Shown here one piece after another: positions 9,401-17,735 of a DNA stretch of 64,000 nucleotides (the first letter of the stretch is position 1; each line of letters opens with the position of its first letter). The translations under genes and the position numbers were made by a program. Under the pieces are notes generated by a model. That model saw only the letters and a program-made list of their open reading frames with translations, was not told where the DNA came from and did no database searches. The stretch comes from CAVSWT01 sp963782985. GTDB taxonomy: Bacteria > Bacteroidota > Ignavibacteria > Ignavibacteriales > Ignavibacteriaceae. The stretch is taken from NCBI GenBank assembly GCA_963782985.1, contig CAWALU010000002.1, positions 253,995 to 317,994 of the forward strand, in the 5' to 3' direction.

Positions 9401-11767
9401 ATATTATATTCCAATTACGGCTTATCAACAAATGATTCGATGAAGATTTTTATTAAAGATGAATTTAATGGAACCATCAATTTTTCAGAAGTGATTGATA
9501 GAATTGTTCCGTCTTTAACTGATTCATTTTCAATAAATATTCCTACTAACAATCTGCCCGGCGAGCATACTCTTACAGTCAATTTAGACAATGAAAATTC
9601 TATTGATGAAATAAATGAAAACAACAATTCCGTTTCAATTAAAATTAATATTTCAAGCTCTACGTTAAGAACTTTTTTTGATTACAGCGTTGAACAAGAA
9701 TCAAACGGTAAAATTAAAATTTTAAATCCAACGCTTAATCCAATAAATGAAAAAATTATTTTGCAATTCAGCAAAACGAAAAATTTTGAAAATCCTATAG
9801 AAGTAAATAAATCTTTTGATACGGTTTTAACTTCAGTGGATATAAATAAATTATTAGGGGAAGGGAGGTATTGGTTTAGAGGAAAGTTGCTTGACGCCGA
9901 TGATTTTAATACCGAACAATCATTTTATCGTGGGAATAAAAATAGATACTTATTAAACGATAGTTTGAGCTACTCCACAGCTTTGATCAGCAGTCTTAAA
10001 TATTTAAATAATTCTATTCAGCTTGATTTATCGAACACAATAATAAGCGTTTTGTCTGCGGGGCAAAGCGATGGCAATTCTGCAATTATAACAAAGAATG
10101 GCGAGAATTATATTCCTGAAAATACTTTGCAAGGTCATCATGTGTGCGTTTTTGAAGATTCGACTTTTAAATTTGTTATGTATAAAAGGTTTGATGTGCA
10201 GCAGGGCGCGCAAGCAGTTTCAAATTATATATCTTTTTTAGATACAATTTCCAGCAAATATTTAATCGCTATCGGCATAAGCGATAATGGCCCAATCTCC
10301 TCGCCTGATTTAAAAAATCTTTTACATTCCTTTGGAAGTATTTACATTGATAGCCTTGTCTTCAGAAGTTCCTGGGCTTTTATTGGTAAAAGAGGAGCAG
10401 CGCCAGGGACAATGCCTGAAGCCTATTCGAAGCCTTTTGCAGGCAGAGTTCAGATTGATACTACAATCAATTCAATTTTAAAATCTGGTTATTTTAAAAC
10501 TTCAAAAGTCGGTCCTTCATCATTGTGGCAAAATGTGGAAGTTCAAAATATTATTCCGGGCGATGCAAATTTTTCTATTCAGCCTTTAGGAATAAAAGAG
10601 AATGGCGGGATCGATACTTTAGAAAATTTAACATTCACAAATAATATTTCCGATATAAGTAAAATTGATTTTAAATTTTATCCATATTTAGAATTTGTTT
10701 GTAAGCTAAACGCCTCTTCAAATATGCAGTCGCCTAAGATTTTGAGTTTTGCCGTTGAATATAAAAAATCGGCTGAGCTAGCATTGAATTATCAGACAGT
10801 TTCAGTTTTGAATGATTCAATAAACGCGGGCGAAGTAGAAAAATTAATTTTTAAAATTTATAATGTCGGAGAAGTTGAAGCCGATAGTTTTAAAGTAATT
10901 GTTAATGTAGCTAAGTCCGACCAATCAATTAATAAAATTTTTGAAACAGCCGTTAGTAAATTAGATACTTCCGCAAATCTTATTTATAATATTGATTATG
11001 ATCCGGGCGTAAAATTTGGCGCTCATAAATTTTTAATCAGCGTTGATCCTGAAAATAAAATTAAAGAACGATACAAGGATAATAATAATTTTGAAATACC
11101 ATTTTACGTAATTCCTGATACAACTAACCTTTTAATTTCGGACAAATCATTTAACGTAAAGTATGACGGCGTTGATATTGTTGACGGAGATTATATTTCT
11201 TCTTCTCCTGAAATTATGATGACGCTTAATTATCCATTGTGGTATGCTGTTGAAGATACTTCTGCGATAGAATTTTATTTGGATAATAAGAGTATTAATA
11301 ACAATACCATTATTAGTTCAATTGATATTTCAAGTAGGACTATTACTTTTACCTACAAACCTTTGTTAACTGAAGGCGACCATTCATTTAAAGTTTTCGG
11401 TAAAAATATTGAAGGCGATATAGAGACGGCTCCCGGATATGAAAAAACTTTTATGGTGTCAAATGAAATGAATCTTTTACAAGTTTATAATTTCCCAAAT
11501 CCGTTTGCCGAAAAAACTTTTTTCACTTTTAAGCTAACCCAAATTCCTGACGAGCTGCAACTAAATATTTATACAATTGCTGGAAGACTAATTAAAAAAA
11601 TTGAAAGAAAGTCTTCTCAGCTAAATTATGATTTTAACAAAATCGAATGGGACGGTAAAGACGCAGACGGAGATAATATTGCCAATGGGGCTTATCTTTA
11701 TAAAATAATTATTAAGAAGGGAGAGAAGTCGCAAGACACCACTCAAAAACTTTCGATAGTTCGTTAG
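6455..11767 (+). CDS. porU: PorU-like C25 (gingipain-family) protease with type IX sorting domain
   Basis: A very large secreted protein (about 1770 residues from the ATG at 6455; a TTG two codons earlier is also possible). It has a signal peptide ending near LLLAQE, a C25 caspase-like domain with catalytic His822 in GHSG and Cys853 in DFGCST, two CARDB-type Ig-like domains (about 960-1065 and 1440-1550), and a C-terminal type A sorting domain (about 1677-1770) with NFPNPF and GxYLYKI. In Porphyromonas PorU is the sortase that removes the sorting domain of type IX cargo and links cargo to surface lipopolysaccharide. The family match is firm. That this protein is the sortase and not a cargo gingipain-like protease is inference; the long C-terminal half exceeds the usual PorU length. 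Confidence 0.75.
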   Translation: MLKTKLEMIAFLCLLPALLLAQELNIIEKSESEIYKISFDAPVINFNIKKLQNRNTISFPDFSDESASGEFILPKKDLFIAIPPNSNPAIQLNIINQEFIDAYPEINPLVKSVNGSLVVYQEVEMPVRINGSKNLKIKGKLWIGNSYCLHVQIKLYDFDSNNRRTIKFNKFELRLTFNSKVEFSNSTSKKLSGVNSLIINPKLAANYFGEPNFHVVDSDSWIDYTKDYLKIGTTKNSIYKITPFDLSSFKINYNSIDPKTFKLFKNGIEIPIYVNGEDDGLFNESDFIEFVGERDYGGHHREVSEYGKPYNEYLGRYTDTTIYWLTWNGDYGLRVPIISNNNLITQDTLKYYNEIIHLETNNWFDFSMDDLVRRETPFWYENKTWNEGNLSVGIRNKNFTLTDIYPNKPVKVFSKLQSYATNIIEDAHLLSISLNNEAVQDSGYISKYQKKVLTGEYNSNILNEGTNTLKLHSYSTAAFPNLCILDWYEIEYPRYLKANNDSLNFSFPYLLSSYFHSVKINNVTVDNFSIWKYGQLYSKYISQKINDEIVFNDTIHANDKFIILDENKLQSPKFYYAKKFVNLRSAQNKADYIAITHKKFLSQVNEYANFISENYLVGAAVIDVDDIYDEFSYGQFNPEDIREFLKATHNSWQQPVPKYAALIGGATYDYHRNKTTYQNVPPVNNYVPSFGVSVSDNWFVTWDTTTAYLPQMNVGRIPVTTNEEFARYFEKHRNFLSHKIDDWNKRFIFFSGGTGDNQNQLNQLREVNEYIINSFIKPPPISGSYTHFYKTINPRTNFGPYATEEVQSAIKAGGIFISYLGHSGTQTWDNSITEPSQLKNNINRNPFISDFGCSTARFAEPDITSFSELFLLAPEGQAIAYVGNSSLGFVSTSVLFPKIFYKKLLADSIYNISEALKLAKLEMLQQYGGSGVYQLFALTNTLIGDPIISLPLPNKPDLSITSSDVFYNSSKLSDQQDSVGIKILYSNYGLSTNDSMKIFIKDEFNGTINFSEVIDRIVPSLTDSFSINIPTNNLPGEHTLTVNLDNENSIDEINENNNSVSIKINISSSTLRTFFDYSVEQESNGKIKILNPTLNPINEKIILQFSKTKNFENPIEVNKSFDTVLTSVDINKLLGEGRYWFRGKLLDADDFNTEQSFYRGNKNRYLLNDSLSYSTALISSLKYLNNSIQLDLSNTIISVLSAGQSDGNSAIITKNGENYIPENTLQGHHVCVFEDSTFKFVMYKRFDVQQGAQAVSNYISFLDTISSKYLIAIGISDNGPISSPDLKNLLHSFGSIYIDSLVFRSSWAFIGKRGAAPGTMPEAYSKPFAGRVQIDTTINSILKSGYFKTSKVGPSSLWQNVEVQNIIPGDANFSIQPLGIKENGGIDTLENLTFTNNISDISKIDFKFYPYLEFVCKLNASSNMQSPKILSFAVEYKKSAELALNYQTVSVLNDSINAGEVEKLIFKIYNVGEVEADSFKVIVNVAKSDQSINKIFETAVSKLDTSANLIYNIDYDPGVKFGAHKFLISVDPENKIKERYKDNNNFEIPFYVIPDTTNLLISDKSFNVKYDGVDIVDGDYISSSPEIMMTLNYPLWYAVEDTSAIEFYLDNKSINNNTIISSIDISSRTITFTYKPLLTEGDHSFKVFGKNIEGDIETAPGYEKTFMVSNEMNLLQVYNFPNPFAEKTFFTFKLTQIPDELQLNIYTIAGRLIKKIERKSSQLNYDFNKIEWDGKDADGDNIANGAYLYKIIIKKGEKSQDTTQKLSIVR

Positions 11768-11806
11768 TTCGTATAAAAAAAATGAAATTATTTTTGACTT
11801 TTGAAA

Positions 11807-12451
11807 TCAAGTATTAGCTAAAACAAAATTTGAAAGTTCATCGACTGTAAAAAAAACATAATCGCTTTTAAAAGATAAAACTTCATCTTTAGCATAACTG
11901 TCCCAAATAACTGAAGCAACTTCAACTCCCGCTGCGCGTGCAGCTTTAATATCAGCCGGCGCGTCGCCTATCATTAAAACATTTTCTTTCTTGAGATCAA
12001 ATTTTTCTATAAACTTTATTATTCCTTCGGCAGACGGCTTATGTTCTGCAATATCATCGCCTGTTATTATAAAATCAAAGTAATAGAATATGTCTAATCT
12101 TTTTAAAGTTATTTCAGCGGCGGTTCTGCCTTTGCCGGTATAGATTGAAAGCAAAATATTTTTTGATTTTATTGATTCAAGTAATGATTTTATACCAGGA
12201 TATAAATCAGCCATTTGATGATTGGATGAATAAAAATCGTAATAATCTTTTCTCGCTTCATCGTAATTATCGCCTGTCCATTCCTTAATAATTGCGTCTT
12301 CGGTTGGACCAAATAATTCAATTATTTCTTCATTTGAAAATTTCTTATTTAAATATTTTCCGCTGATATGGTTGAACGATGCAAAAATTAAATCGTTGGT
12401 TGAAGTTAAAGTTCCATCAATATCAAAAATAATTCCTTTGTATTTATTCAT
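11807..12451 (-). CDS. HAD-family hydrolase, phosphoglycolate-phosphatase type
   Basis: A 214-residue HAD superfamily phosphatase. Motif I is FDIDGTLT at residues 9-16 with nucleophile Asp10 and acid/base Asp12. Motif II is the Thr in SIYTGKGR, motif III the Lys in EHKPSAEG, and motif IV MIGDAPADIKAA. A helical cap sits between motifs I and II, as in phosphoglycolate phosphatase and pyrophosphatase PpaX. The product follows the metallophosphoesterase gene on the same strand with a 20-base gap, so they may share a transcript. The natural substrate is not determinable from sequence. Confidence 0.88.
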   Translation of the reverse strand: MNKYKGIIFDIDGTLTSTNDLIFASFNHISGKYLNKKFSNEEIIELFGPTEDAIIKEWTGDNYDEARKDYYDFYSSNHQMADLYPGIKSLLESIKSKNILLSIYTGKGRTAAEITLKRLDIFYYFDFIITGDDIAEHKPSAEGIIKFIEKFDLKKENVLMIGDAPADIKAARAAGVEVASVIWDSYAKDEVLSFKSDYVFFTVDELSNFVLANT

Positions 12452-12471
12452 AATAAAACTCTGTTTTAAAA

Positions 12472-14313
12472 TTAGTTTAAAGTAAAAACAAAAATCTTTC
12501 CATCCATATTTGAAGCGGCAAACATATTATCATTTATATGCTGCACAGTATGGGGGCGGGCGGTTCCGGTAAAAAATAATTTTTCCCATGAAAAATCTTT
12601 TTCAATTAAATATATAATTCCATCTTTTCCGCCAAAAATAATTTTACCGTTCCATTCAATCGGTTCAACAGGCATTGTGTCCAATCCAAAATTCATATTT
12701 ATTTCTTTAACTAATTTTCCTTCTTTGGCGGATACGATAAAAAATTTATCCATATAACTTTTAATTAATAAATTTGAATTATCATTACTTATCCCAATCG
12801 ATTCCCAGCTGTTAAAATCTTTTTTATGCCAGGCGGTAGTTCCCTGTAGAAGATCAATTGCAGATACAAATTTATCCGGAGTAGCTACATAAACATTTTT
12901 ACCATTGGTTACGATAGGGCTTGAGGCGGGGGAGTAATAAAAATTTTTGTTTTCTGTCCATTTCCAAATTAAAGCGCCGGAGCCAGCGTCAATACAATAA
13001 ACATAATTATCCCAGCTTCCAAAAATAATTTTACCATCGACAATAATCGGTTGATCTTCAATCATCATTGAGGCGCTGTTATTTTCCCAAATCAACTCAA
13101 ATGAATATAGATCATAACAAAATAAATTTCCGTTTGAAGTCCCGATAATTATTCCCGTTGAAGTCGTCCCATTATATTTAATTCCGATTTTTATTAGCTG
13201 TGAAGTTAGCGGCTCACCCAAACCAAGCGCTTGAATTAATTTACCATTGTTTGCATTTATAGTGAAAAGATCTCCCTCAATTGTAGCGACGGCTAAAACA
13301 TCATTATCGCGCACCAACTTGCTAAAAATTGTTTCATTTGTGTCGTATTTCCACAATAGTTTACCATTAAAATTATAACACAAAATAGCGCCGTTAATGG
13401 TTGCCGCAAAAATTTTATCAGTATCAACCAGTAGCGAAGTGGACATTGAAGTTTTCAAGTCATCCTGCCAAAGTATATTTACTTTGTTAGAATATTTTAC
13501 GAACTGAAGTGAATCGAACTGTGGAATGGTTTTTTCAAAAATTTTAGACCAGCCGCCCCACTGCCTTTCTATAATTGTTCCTGCGCTGTCAACTTGAATT
13601 TCTGATAGTGAAATTGAATCAGCAGTATTGTTTACAATTGTATAGCCGGCATACTTTGGTCTGCTTAAAGTTGATCTTCCCATTGCAGCGGGAATGCCGC
13701 TGAAGTTTAATAGTTTATTGCTGTGTCCGTGTCCGATAAAAATACCTTTAACATTATAATCTCTTAAAATATTTATTACTTTAAACCAATTATCAACGTC
13801 GCCGTCAAGCGGATGATGAACATAAAGATAAATCTCTTCATCTTTGGAAGTATTTTGTAATTCATTTTGAAGCCAGAGTAAATCTTCCGGATCAATATGT
13901 CCGCCGCCGCCGCGCCAGGGAATGCCGCTTCGTAACCCTATATGCTTTTGTCCGTTTATTTCGTAAGAAAATTTGTCATCATCCCAGAGGTCTTTAAATT
14001 TGGTTAAACCGCTTTCACTCCACTTTGTATCATGGTTGCCGGGAATTATTAAATACGGAATATTTAATTCGCCTAGAATATTTTTCGCTGTTTCCAATTC
14101 TTCATTCCGTCCTTTTTCAGCAATGTCTCCTGTGGCAATTACAAAAGCCAGACTGTCTCTTTCATTAATATTATTTACAACGTTTTGCAAATCAAAATCC
14201 GCTTGGGGCGCCCCAATATGAATATCAGAGAGCCATGCGTATTTATAATTTTGCGCGTTTCCAAAAAAATTAATTAAAAGAAATAATATAATTGGTAAGA
14301 CAAAATTTTTCAT
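12472..14313 (-). CDS. Secreted metallophosphoesterase fused to a PQQ-type beta-propeller
   Basis: A 613-residue protein with signal peptide (first about 20 residues). The calcineurin-like phosphoesterase domain (about 25-265) shows every metal-binding block: LSDIHIG, ATGDIAEKG, IPGNHD, YVHHPLDG and FIGHGHSN. The rest (about 275-613) is a series of blades with repeated patterns such as LLWKYD, LIWKWTE and TAWHKKD, which is a PQQ/quinoprotein-like propeller of the kind found in BamB and in extracellular enzymes. It is probably periplasmic or surface-located. The propeller may serve protein or substrate binding; no calcium/PQQ dehydrogenase residues are evident. A non-standard pairing, described further in the findings. 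Confidence 0.8.
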   Translation of the reverse strand: MKNFVLPIILFLLINFFGNAQNYKYAWLSDIHIGAPQADFDLQNVVNNINERDSLAFVIATGDIAEKGRNEELETAKNILGELNIPYLIIPGNHDTKWSESGLTKFKDLWDDDKFSYEINGQKHIGLRSGIPWRGGGGHIDPEDLLWLQNELQNTSKDEEIYLYVHHPLDGDVDNWFKVINILRDYNVKGIFIGHGHSNKLLNFSGIPAAMGRSTLSRPKYAGYTIVNNTADSISLSEIQVDSAGTIIERQWGGWSKIFEKTIPQFDSLQFVKYSNKVNILWQDDLKTSMSTSLLVDTDKIFAATINGAILCYNFNGKLLWKYDTNETIFSKLVRDNDVLAVATIEGDLFTINANNGKLIQALGLGEPLTSQLIKIGIKYNGTTSTGIIIGTSNGNLFCYDLYSFELIWENNSASMMIEDQPIIVDGKIIFGSWDNYVYCIDAGSGALIWKWTENKNFYYSPASSPIVTNGKNVYVATPDKFVSAIDLLQGTTAWHKKDFNSWESIGISNDNSNLLIKSYMDKFFIVSAKEGKLVKEINMNFGLDTMPVEPIEWNGKIIFGGKDGIIYLIEKDFSWEKLFFTGTARPHTVQHINDNMFAASNMDGKIFVFTLN

Positions 14314-14452
14314 ATAAAATTATTTTAAGTGATAAAAATTTCTATTCAAAATTAATAAAAAAACATTACAGTAAATAGAATGTCCGATTGTGTTTCGCTA
14401 TTTTTACGAACAATTTTATGTTTAACTTCATATTACAATAAAAGAGTAATCA

Positions 14453-15625
14453 TTGAAAAAAATAACTCTCAAAAAAAACGAAGAACGAAGAATACAATCC
14501 GGGCACCTTTGGGTTTTTAGCAATGAAATTTTTAATATTGAAAGCGGCGCAGAGAATGGGGATTTAGTTGAACTTTATGATTCAAAAAATAATTTTCTTG
14601 GGGTGGGATTTTATAATAAAAATTCATTGATAGCAGTTAGAATTTTAAGTAAAACTAAAATTGAAGATTTATATTTTCATTTTAAAGAAAAGTTAGAAAT
14701 TGCTTTTGAACTTAGAAAAACTTTTTATCCTAGCAGAAATTCATTCCGACTAAGTTTCAGCGAAAGTGATTTTTTACCCGGACTTATAATCGATAAATAC
14801 AATGATACTTTTGTTCTGCAAGTTTATTCTTTCGGAATGGAAAAAAATATTGAAATAATTATTAAAGTTTTGATTGAAGATTTTAACGCCGAAAATATTT
14901 TTACAAAAAATGAAAATTATTTTAGAATGCTGGAAGGCTTGCCGGATAAAGATGAAATTTATTTGGGAGAAATGAATGGTGAAATTATAAATGACGGAGC
15001 AATAAATTATAATATTAATTTTAGCACCGGACACAAAACCGGATTTTATTTTGATCAATCTGACAACAGATTTTTTATTGAAAAAATTGTTAAAGATAAA
15101 ACTGTTGTTGATGCGTTTTGCAACTCCGGCGGATTTGGATTACATGCTGCTAAAGCCGGTGCATCGTCAGTTACCTTTGTTGATTCTTCATCCAACGAAA
15201 TTGAAAATGCAAAAAATAATTATGAACTAAATAATTTTAGCTCCAATGCTGATTTTATAGTCAGTGATGTTTTTGTTTTTTTTGATGAGCAGATAAAAAA
15301 CAATAAAAAATTTGACATTGTTATAATTGATCCTCCTGCTTTTGCGAAGAATAAAAAAAGCCTTCCCGCTGCAAAAAAAGGGTATGAAAAATTAAACAAG
15401 CTCGCGCTTCAAATTATTAATGAAGGCGGTTATTTAGTTTCTTCTTCCTGCTCTCATCATTTAAATAAAGAAGAATTTATACAAATAATAAATTCGGCTG
15501 CACAAAAGTCGTCAAAAAAAATTCAGCTTGTTCATTTTAGTGAAGCATCTTTTGATCACCCCCAGATTCCGTCAATGCCCGAAACTACATATTTAAAGTT
15601 TGCAGTTTTCAAAGTTTGCTCATAA
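14453..15625 (+). CDS. rlmI: Class I rRNA methyltransferase, RlmI/RlmO-like
   Basis: A 390-residue SAM-dependent methyltransferase starting at a TTG codon, preceded by a weak AAAGAG. An N-terminal PUA domain (about 1-75, with RRIQSGHLWVFSNEI) is followed by an EEHD-like linker and a Rossmann domain containing FDQSDNR, the SAM-binding VVDAFCNSGGFG (motif I) and the DPPAFAK catalytic loop. This is the structure of E. coli RlmI, which makes m5C1962 in 23S rRNA. Bacteroidetes homologues are usually annotated as class I SAM-dependent rRNA methyltransferase. Placement next to the Bat operon is not functionally telling; the two are separated by a well-formed promoter. Confidence 0.85.
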   Translation: MKKITLKKNEERRIQSGHLWVFSNEIFNIESGAENGDLVELYDSKNNFLGVGFYNKNSLIAVRILSKTKIEDLYFHFKEKLEIAFELRKTFYPSRNSFRLSFSESDFLPGLIIDKYNDTFVLQVYSFGMEKNIEIIIKVLIEDFNAENIFTKNENYFRMLEGLPDKDEIYLGEMNGEIINDGAINYNINFSTGHKTGFYFDQSDNRFFIEKIVKDKTVVDAFCNSGGFGLHAAKAGASSVTFVDSSSNEIENAKNNYELNNFSSNADFIVSDVFVFFDEQIKNNKKFDIVIIDPPAFAKNKKSLPAAKKGYEKLNKLALQIINEGGYLVSSSCSHHLNKEEFIQIINSAAQKSSKKIQLVHFSEASFDHPQIPSMPETTYLKFAVFKVCS

Positions 15626-15631
15626 AAATAA

Positions 15632-15662
15632 TTGAAATATTTATGCAACATTTTTAAGTTTG
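15632..15662 (+). promoter_or_regulatory. Bacteroidetes-type promoter of the Bat operon
   Basis: A TTG at 15632-15634 stands 20 bases before TAAGTTTG at 15655-15662, an exact match to the TAnnTTTG minus-7 consensus of the Bacteroidetes housekeeping sigma factor, with the expected spacing to a TTG minus-33 element. It lies about 60 bases before the moxR start codon. Not experimentally shown. Confidence 0.55.
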
Positions 15663-15720
15663 CAATCGTCTAAAATCATTCGAAAAATAAATTCTTCAAA
15701 AATCTTAAAGAGGATTCAAC

Positions 15721-16704
15721 TTGGATATAAGCGAATTAAACGAGCGTATAAAAACTGAAAGCGCCTTCATTGATATTCTGATGAATGAAATCAGTAAAGT
15801 TATTGTAGGACAAAAACAAATGGTGGAACGTTTGCTTGTCGGGCTGCTTGGCAACGGGCATATTTTGTTGGAAGGCGTTCCCGGTCTTGCCAAAACTCTG
15901 GCTATAAAAACTCTCGCTTCAACAATGAAGGCAAAGTATCAGCGCATTCAATTTACTCCGGATTTACTTCCCGCAGATTTAATCGGGACTATGATTTACA
16001 ATCAAAAAGATGGAAACTTTTTAATAAAAAAAGGGCCGATTTTCGCCAACTTTATTTTAGCTGATGAAATAAACCGAGCTCCTGCAAAAGTACAAAGCGC
16101 TTTATTGGAAGCAATGCAGGAAAGGCAAATTACGATAGGTGAAAATACTTTTAAACTTGAAGAACCTTTTCTCGTTCTCGCAACTCAAAATCCAATTGAA
16201 CAGGAAGGAACTTATCCTTTGCCAGAAGCGCAGGTTGATAGGTTTATGCTGAAGATTAAAATCACATATCCTTCCCGCGATGAAGAATTAAAAATTATGC
16301 GGCAGAATGTAAATGAAAGCGAGCAGAAACCAAATGCCGTTGTTTCTCCCACAGACATTTTAAACGCTCGTAGAGTTGTTCATGATGTTTACATCGATGA
16401 AAAAATTGAAAAATATATTCTCGATATTGTATTTGCAACGCGTACGCCAAAACAATTTGGACTTGATAAATTAACCGACTTAATAAGCTACGGCGGCTCG
16501 CCGAGAGCAACAATAAATCTGGCTCTTGGCGCAAAAGCTATGGCTTTTATTAAACGCCGCGGCTATGTAATTCCCGAAGATGTTAGAGCAATTTGTCAGG
16601 ATGTTTTGCGTCATCGTATAGCTGTAACTTATGAAGCGGAAGCGGAAGAGATAACTACAGAAACTGTGATTAATGAAATTTTAAATAAAGTGGAAGTGCC
16701 TTAA
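15721..16704 (+). CDS. MoxR-family AAA+ ATPase, first gene of the Bat operon
   Basis: A 327-residue AAA+ ATPase translated from TTG with an AAGAGG ribosome site about 8 bases upstream. The Walker A motif is GVPGLAKT at residues 52-59, Walker B ILADEINRAPAK, sensor 1 ATQNP and arginine-containing PEAQVDRF. MoxR proteins act as chaperone-like ATPases for von Willebrand (VWA) proteins, usually encoded next to them, as is the case here with DUF58 and two VWA genes. This set is the Bat (Bacteroides aerotolerance) system, linked in Bacteroides to oxygen tolerance. Its exact biochemical role is still unclear in the family. Confidence 0.92.
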   Translation: MDISELNERIKTESAFIDILMNEISKVIVGQKQMVERLLVGLLGNGHILLEGVPGLAKTLAIKTLASTMKAKYQRIQFTPDLLPADLIGTMIYNQKDGNFLIKKGPIFANFILADEINRAPAKVQSALLEAMQERQITIGENTFKLEEPFLVLATQNPIEQEGTYPLPEAQVDRFMLKIKITYPSRDEELKIMRQNVNESEQKPNAVVSPTDILNARRVVHDVYIDEKIEKYILDIVFATRTPKQFGLDKLTDLISYGGSPRATINLALGAKAMAFIKRRGYVIPEDVRAICQDVLRHRIAVTYEAEAEEITTETVINEILNKVEVP

Positions 16705-16710
16705 GCCCAT

Positions 16711-16841
16711 CCCAGGCCCTTCCCGACCTTGCCTACCGGCAGGTAGGAGGGAAGAGGGTTTTTTCAAATGGGTTCAAAAAAAATAATTATAAAATTTAAA
16801 AATTCCATCTCCACCCCGCCGGTGGCTAGGCAAGGTTGGGA
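16711..16841. repeat. GC-rich inverted repeat between moxR and the DUF58 gene
   Basis: This 130-base spacer is strikingly GC-rich against its AT-rich surroundings. TCCCGACCTTGCCTA at 16721-16735 is repeated inverted at 16827-16841 with one mismatch. Inside the left arm, CCTACC at 16732 pairs with GGTAGG at 16742-16747. The left half ends in GGGAAGAGGG followed by TTTTTT at about 16759, so it could also act as an intrinsic attenuator within the operon. The shape suggests a REP/MITE-like dispersed element that inserted between two operon genes; the right end runs directly into the DUF58 start. Whether further copies exist elsewhere in the genome is untested. Confidence 0.6.
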
Positions 16842-16859
16842 GAGGGTTAGAGCGAGGGT

Positions 16860-17735
16860 ATGCTAACTAAAGAAATATTAAAACAAGTTCGTCAAATAGA
16901 AATACGAACTAAGGGACTTGTTAATCAAGTTTTTTCGGGAGAGTATCATTCCGTTTTCAAAGGAAGGGGAATGGAATTTTCCGAGGTTCGTGAATATCAA
17001 TTTGGCGACGATATAAGAAGTATTGATTGGAATGTTACCGCAAGATTCGGTCATCCTTTTATAAAAATATTTGAAGAGGAACGCGAACTTACTGTAATGC
17101 TGATGGTTGATTTAAGCGGCTCATTAATTTTTGGTACCGTTGATAAAACAAAACAAACCGTTGCCGCCGAACTAAGCGCTATACTTGCTTTTTCCGCTTT
17201 GAAGAATAATGATAAAGTCGGTTTAATATTATTTACAGATAAGATTGAAAAATTTGTTCCTCCGCGCAAAGGAAGAAAACATGTGCTTAGAATTATTAGA
17301 GAAGTTCTTTCATTTCAGCCTGTGGGCAAATCAACTAACATTAAAGGCGCGTTGGAATATTTAAACAGCACAATTAAAAAGAAAAGTATTCTGTTTCTTC
17401 TTTCGGATTTTATGGATGAAGGTTATGAAAAAATTTTAAGAATTGTAGGAAAGAAACATGATCTTATCGGAATCGTTTTGCAGGATCAGCGAGAAAATGA
17501 ACTGCCGAAAATGGGACTTGTAAAATTAGCCGACGCTGAAACAGGCGAAGAGAGATGGATAGATACAAATAATAAAAAAATTAGAGATATGCTTAAACAG
17601 CGGCGGGAAGAATTAATTAAAAAACGAAAATGGTTATTCCTTTCCAGCCGACTTGATAGCATTGAAGTACGCACGGGGCAAAACTATATTACTCCGCTTG
17701 TTCAATTTTTTAGGCTGCGAGAAAGAAGATGGTAA
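16860..17735 (+). CDS. DUF58 domain protein of the Bat operon
   Basis: A 291-residue protein of the DUF58 family. The hallmark SIDWNVTARFG (about residues 59-69) preceded by GMEFSEVREYQFGDD is present, followed by a VWA-like fold with LMVDLSGSL (about 81-89). DUF58 proteins are partners of MoxR ATPases. The start ATG directly abuts the GC-rich repeat element, whose last bases (GCGAGGG) could serve as ribosome site, so translation of this gene may depend on a repeat-derived leader. The gene overlaps the next one by 7 bases. Confidence 0.9.
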   Translation: MLTKEILKQVRQIEIRTKGLVNQVFSGEYHSVFKGRGMEFSEVREYQFGDDIRSIDWNVTARFGHPFIKIFEEERELTVMLMVDLSGSLIFGTVDKTKQTVAAELSAILAFSALKNNDKVGLILFTDKIEKFVPPRKGRKHVLRIIREVLSFQPVGKSTNIKGALEYLNSTIKKKSILFLLSDFMDEGYEKILRIVGKKHDLIGIVLQDQRENELPKMGLVKLADAETGEERWIDTNNKKIRDMLKQRREELIKKRKWLFLSSRLDSIEVRTGQNYITPLVQFFRLRERRW

